NCBI GenBank assembly: GCA_013002105.1
Contig: JABDKS010000537.1
Coordinates: 1-15,955 of the forward strand
Source: Pirellulaceae bacterium
GTDB lineage: Bacteria; Planctomycetota; Planctomycetia; Pirellulales; Pirellulaceae
Length of the DNA: 15,955 nucleotides
Direction: 5' to 3'
Shown here: one piece after another, positions 13,128 through 15,955 of the stretch
Layout of the letters: every line of letters begins with the position of its first letter
Numbering within the stretch: position 1 is the stretch's first letter
Position numbers and translations under genes: made by a program
The notes under the pieces: generated by a model
The model's database searches: none
Seen by the model: only the letters and a program-made list of their open reading frames with translations
Told to the model about the DNA's origin: nothing

Positions 13128-15814
13128 GTGTCTCTGCACCCTCCAACCGCAATCCCGACTTATTGAGCGTCCCAGATAGCTTGCAGCAGCAGTTATCGGA
13201 CTTTCGATCCAAGGTTTGGACCACCAAGTTGGCCGAGGCATTTGCGATCGCGTTTGCCGCCGTGCTGATTGCATTCTTGACGGTCTTTGCAGTCGACCGA
13301 TTCTGGGATACGCCGGCGCCGATTCGGATGGCGATCTTTGTTGTCACTTTGGCCGCTTGGTTGGTGATTCCGTGGGCCGTTCATCGTTGGGTTTGGCGAC
13401 ATCGCCGGCTTGATCAGCTCGCTCGCTTGCTACGGGTGCGGGAACCCAATATCGGTGATCAACTGTTGGGCGTGATCGAATTGGCCGACAGCGAAACCGA
13501 GCAAGCTCGTTCACGAAGGCTGTGCGAAGCAGCGATCGAGCAGGTGGCACAATCTGCCAAAACGCGTGATTTGAATCAGGCTGCACCCCGTTCGCGTGTC
13601 CGACTTTGGGGCAGCGTGTTGGCGGTGACCGCACTCGCCGCTGTTGTGTTGGGCGTTGTCGCTGGACCGGCCGCCAAGAATGCTTGGGCCCGACTTGCGG
13701 CACCTTGGCACGACACACCCAGATATACGTTCACCGAGATCGACAAATTGCCTGAGACGATGGTCATCCCGCACGGTGAGATTGTCTCTTGGAATGTCAC
13801 GCTTGCTGCCAACAGTCGCTGGCAACCGAGCACTGCGACGGTCGAGATTCCTGGAATGTTGCCAACGGTCGCAAAGTTGGACGGCGATCACTATCGATTT
13901 GATTTGCCCGCTCGCACCGAGATGACCGAGATCAAGATCCGCGTTGGCGATTTTTATCAGAACGTGACCCTGGATCCAAAGATTCGACCTGAGTTGGTCG
14001 CGGCAGATGCGTCGTTGCAGTTGCCAGATTACTTGCAGTTGCCCGAGTTGGTGCAGCGAGACGTTCGCAGCGGAACGCTCAGCGCGGTCGAAGGCAGCAC
14101 GGTGCAGGTGACTGCGACGGCCTCGCGCGAGTTGGATTCGGCCGCGATCAACAAACAGCCCGTCCGAGTGTCCAAAGCAAGTTTTGGATCCGAGCAAGTC
14201 GATGTGCAGGACTCTGCTAATGAGATGCTGTTGTCATGGAAGGATCGGTTTGGATTGGCCGCGCGCGAACCTTTCGAGCTATCGATCAAACCGCTTGTTG
14301 ATGAACCGCCCAGCGTCGTGACTCAGGAGTTTCCGCGTCAGGCCGTATTGTTGGATACCGAACAATTAAATTTCCAAGCGTTATCGGCCGACGACTTCGG
14401 CGTCAAACGAATTGGGATGGTCTGGAAAGGCCTGGACGATCGATTGGCGAAGTCGACGGTCGGTGAAAAGGTGTTGGCCGTCGGTGGACCCGATCAGTCC
14501 TCCGTCCAAGTTCCAGCCACCTTTTCGGCCAAGTCACTAGGAATCGAGCCGCAGGCGATCGAAGTTCGATTGTGGGTCGAGGACTTCTTGCCCGACCGCG
14601 ATCGTGTTTATTCGGCGCCGCATGTTTTCTTTGTGCTGACGCCCGAGCAACATGCCATATGGGTTACCAATCAATTAAGTAAGTGGCATCGCGCGTCGTT
14701 GGATGTCCGCGATCGCGAGTTGCGATTGTTTGAACGCAACAAGCAGTTGCGGGCGATGACTGAGACGCAACTGAACGATGATGACATGCGTCAGGAGCTT
14801 CGCAAGCAGGCGGGTGCCGAAGCGGCCAACGGTCGACGTTTGGCGAATCTGAACAAGACCGGCGAAGACCTCTTGAAGATGGCGGCACGCAATCCAGAAA
14901 TCGGCGTGGGTCACTTGGAACGTTGGGCCGAGATGCAGCAAGTGCTCAAAGACATCGCAGCCAACCGCATGCCATCGGTTTCGGACTTACTGTCCAAGGC
15001 GTCGGCCGACAGCAAAGTGGCACGAGGAGAACCGTCCAAGCCAAAACCTGAAAGCCCCAAAGCCGGTCAAAGTCGCGACAATAAAACCGCCGCCGGCGGC
15101 GACCCACCCGAAGACGACAAAGAGGGCAAAGAACAACCACGCGTTCCCACCATCGCTGATCGCGAGTCGTCTTTGCAACCGTTGGACGATGCCGGCGAGA
15201 CGCCCGAAGAACAAGCGAAGAAGGAATCCGCACCGCGTTTGACGCTGCCCAACACGACGATCGCCAGTCCCGGCAAACCGCCCGAGAACCCCGAGGCTTG
15301 CGATGTGCCCGAGGAGGCACCGGTCGACGAAGCGATCGAAGAACAAGCCGATCTGTTGGCGGAATTTGAAAAGTTAGCCGAGGAGATGAACACGATCCTT
15401 GCGAATCTGGAAGGCAGTACGCTGCTGAAGCGTCTCAAGGCGGCGTCTCGTGAACAGGATCAGGTGGCCGAAAAAATCAGCAGTCGAATCGACGCGGTGT
15501 TCGGTGCCAGTCGTTTTGGCATGCCCGATGACCGCAAGATGCTCGATGATTTGGCAGAGATCGAAAAGAAGAGTAGCCAAACCGTGTCCTACATCATGGA
15601 TGACATGCAAAGCTACTTTGAACGTCGGCGGATGACACAGTTCAAGACCGTTTTGGACGAGATGCGCGAAGCCGAAGTGCTGACCGCCCTGACGGAACTC
15701 GGCGACGAGATTCCCCAGAAACAGGGGATGTCGATTGCTCAAGCAGAATACTGGTCGGATACCTTTGACCGATGGGCCGATGATTTAGTCGACCCGGCCT
15801 GTGGCGGTATGTGA
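13124..15814 (+). CDS. Very large membrane and coiled-coil protein; conventional ORF ends at in-frame TGA 15812
   Basis: From ATG 13124 the frame encodes 896 residues before TGA. It resembles the long DUF4175-like proteins of planctomycete moxR clusters; that label is tentative. Membrane segments lie at about 37-57, 67-87 and 162-183. A long beta-rich extracytoplasmic region follows, then a charged Lys/Pro/Glu linker (about 625-686) and coiled-coil stretches (about 735-800 and beyond). The chosen start has AGG at 13112-13114 nine bases upstream and overlaps the mini-ORF stop; TTG 13082 would add 14 residues. The end is odd: after DPACGGM the frame meets TGA but continues open and protein-like, so the true protein is probably longer. 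Its role with the MoxR/vWA proteins is unknown. Confidence 0.85.
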   Translation: MSVSAPSNRNPDLLSVPDSLQQQLSDFRSKVWTTKLAEAFAIAFAAVLIAFLTVFAVDRFWDTPAPIRMAIFVVTLAAWLVIPWAVHRWVWRHRRLDQLARLLRVREPNIGDQLLGVIELADSETEQARSRRLCEAAIEQVAQSAKTRDLNQAAPRSRVRLWGSVLAVTALAAVVLGVVAGPAAKNAWARLAAPWHDTPRYTFTEIDKLPETMVIPHGEIVSWNVTLAANSRWQPSTATVEIPGMLPTVAKLDGDHYRFDLPARTEMTEIKIRVGDFYQNVTLDPKIRPELVAADASLQLPDYLQLPELVQRDVRSGTLSAVEGSTVQVTATASRELDSAAINKQPVRVSKASFGSEQVDVQDSANEMLLSWKDRFGLAAREPFELSIKPLVDEPPSVVTQEFPRQAVLLDTEQLNFQALSADDFGVKRIGMVWKGLDDRLAKSTVGEKVLAVGGPDQSSVQVPATFSAKSLGIEPQAIEVRLWVEDFLPDRDRVYSAPHVFFVLTPEQHAIWVTNQLSKWHRASLDVRDRELRLFERNKQLRAMTETQLNDDDMRQELRKQAGAEAANGRRLANLNKTGEDLLKMAARNPEIGVGHLERWAEMQQVLKDIAANRMPSVSDLLSKASADSKVARGEPSKPKPESPKAGQSRDNKTAAGGDPPEDDKEGKEQPRVPTIADRESSLQPLDDAGETPEEQAKKESAPRLTLPNTTIASPGKPPENPEACDVPEEAPVDEAIEEQADLLAEFEKLAEEMNTILANLEGSTLLKRLKAASREQDQVAEKISSRIDAVFGASRFGMPDDRKMLDDLAEIEKKSSQTVSYIMDDMQSYFERRRMTQFKTVLDEMREAEVLTALTELGDEIPQKQGMSIAQAEYWSDTFDRWADDLVDPACGGM

Positions 15815-15955
15815 CCGGGCGGCAAATCGGCCGGCAGTTTGCCGCCATCAGTTATTTTAGAAGTACTACAAATTCTGGAAGGCGAGGTGAACTTGCGTGA
15901 AGAAACGCGAGTCGCCCAGCAAGCCAAAGAGGGTATGTCCGATAAGCAATACAAC
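15815..15955 (+). CDS. In-frame continuation of the large gene beyond the TGA (partial)
   Basis: The same frame runs for 47 more codons to the window edge with no stop. It begins PGGKSAGSLPPS and then forms an amphipathic helix-like stretch (LEVLQILEGEVNLREETR) followed by VAQQAKEG. Composition and codon use match the rest of the gene. No good start codon with a ribosome binding site marks a separate gene. It is best read as the missing C-terminal part of the upstream protein, made by decoding TGA as an amino acid, or as the remains of a gene broken by one base change. Confidence 0.7.
15818..15846 (+). promoter_or_regulatory. SECIS-like hairpin immediately after the in-frame TGA
   Basis: A perfect 9-bp stem pairs ggcggcaaa (15818-15826) with tttgccgcc (15838-15846) around an 11-nt loop. 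It begins 3 bases after TGA 15812-15814. Weak extra pairs (t15827-g15837 and g15829-c15835, with a C/A mismatch between) would leave a 5-nt loop starting with G, 15 bases after the TGA. Bacterial selenocysteine hairpins lie directly downstream of the UGA with a G early in the loop; the distance here is slightly short. No U-tract follows, so it is a poor terminator. Confidence 0.5.

Noticed and set aside
15818..15846. Hairpin as an intrinsic terminator of the large gene
   Set aside because: No U-tract follows the stem, and the reading frame continues with protein-like sequence to the window edge.

Overview
This window looks like the chromosome of a Pirellulaceae-type planctomycete (Rhodopirellula and relatives). 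This rests on recognition, not on a search: a moxR / DUF58 / BatA-like / vWA-amidotransferase-like / very long coiled-coil membrane protein cluster, a bS16 with a long acidic tail, moderate GC, many GTG/TTG starts, and many short palindromic repeats between genes.

Layout. Bases 1-233 hold the 3' end of a HisN/inositol-monophosphatase-family gene. It converges on a minus-strand gene for an exported beta-carbonic anhydrase (267-1034). A 386-bp gap leads into a plus-strand translation and secretion block: ffh (1421-2899), rpsP (3126-3581), trmD (3624-4331) and rplS (4361-4714), closed by a strong bidirectional terminator (4745-4776). rimM, which often sits between rpsP and trmD, is absent here. 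Palindromic repeats sit directly after the ffh stop and across the rpsP stop. Next comes a MITE-like element with terminal inverted repeats and an internal 150-bp tandem duplication (4779-5095), then yraN (about 5190-5648). Then follows about 1 kb with little coding content, apart from a possible 68-residue zinc-ribbon protein (5868-6074).

The right half is one operon-like cluster: moxR AAA+ ATPase (6621-7643), a DUF58 protein (7866-8777), a BatA-like membrane vWA protein (8774-10831, ATGA overlap), a second membrane protein with vWA-like and glutamine-amidotransferase-like regions (10828-13020, GTGA overlap), a 35-codon coupled mini-ORF (13020-13127), and a very large membrane/coiled-coil protein (from 13124). 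By family knowledge, the MoxR ATPase would act as a chaperone-like motor on the vWA proteins. The DUF58 and membrane proteins would form an envelope-associated assembly, whose exact role is not known.

The most interesting signal is at the right edge. The large gene reaches an in-frame TGA at 15812, but the same frame stays open and protein-like to the end of the window (47 codons). A perfect 9-bp stem starts three bases after the TGA. This fits selenocysteine insertion at UGA with an adjacent bacterial SECIS-like hairpin. A nonsense mutation, a sequencing error or plain stop-codon readthrough are the competing explanations. Other notable signals are four 23-bp tandem repeats over the moxR stop that place a stop in each reading frame, and the MITE-like element.
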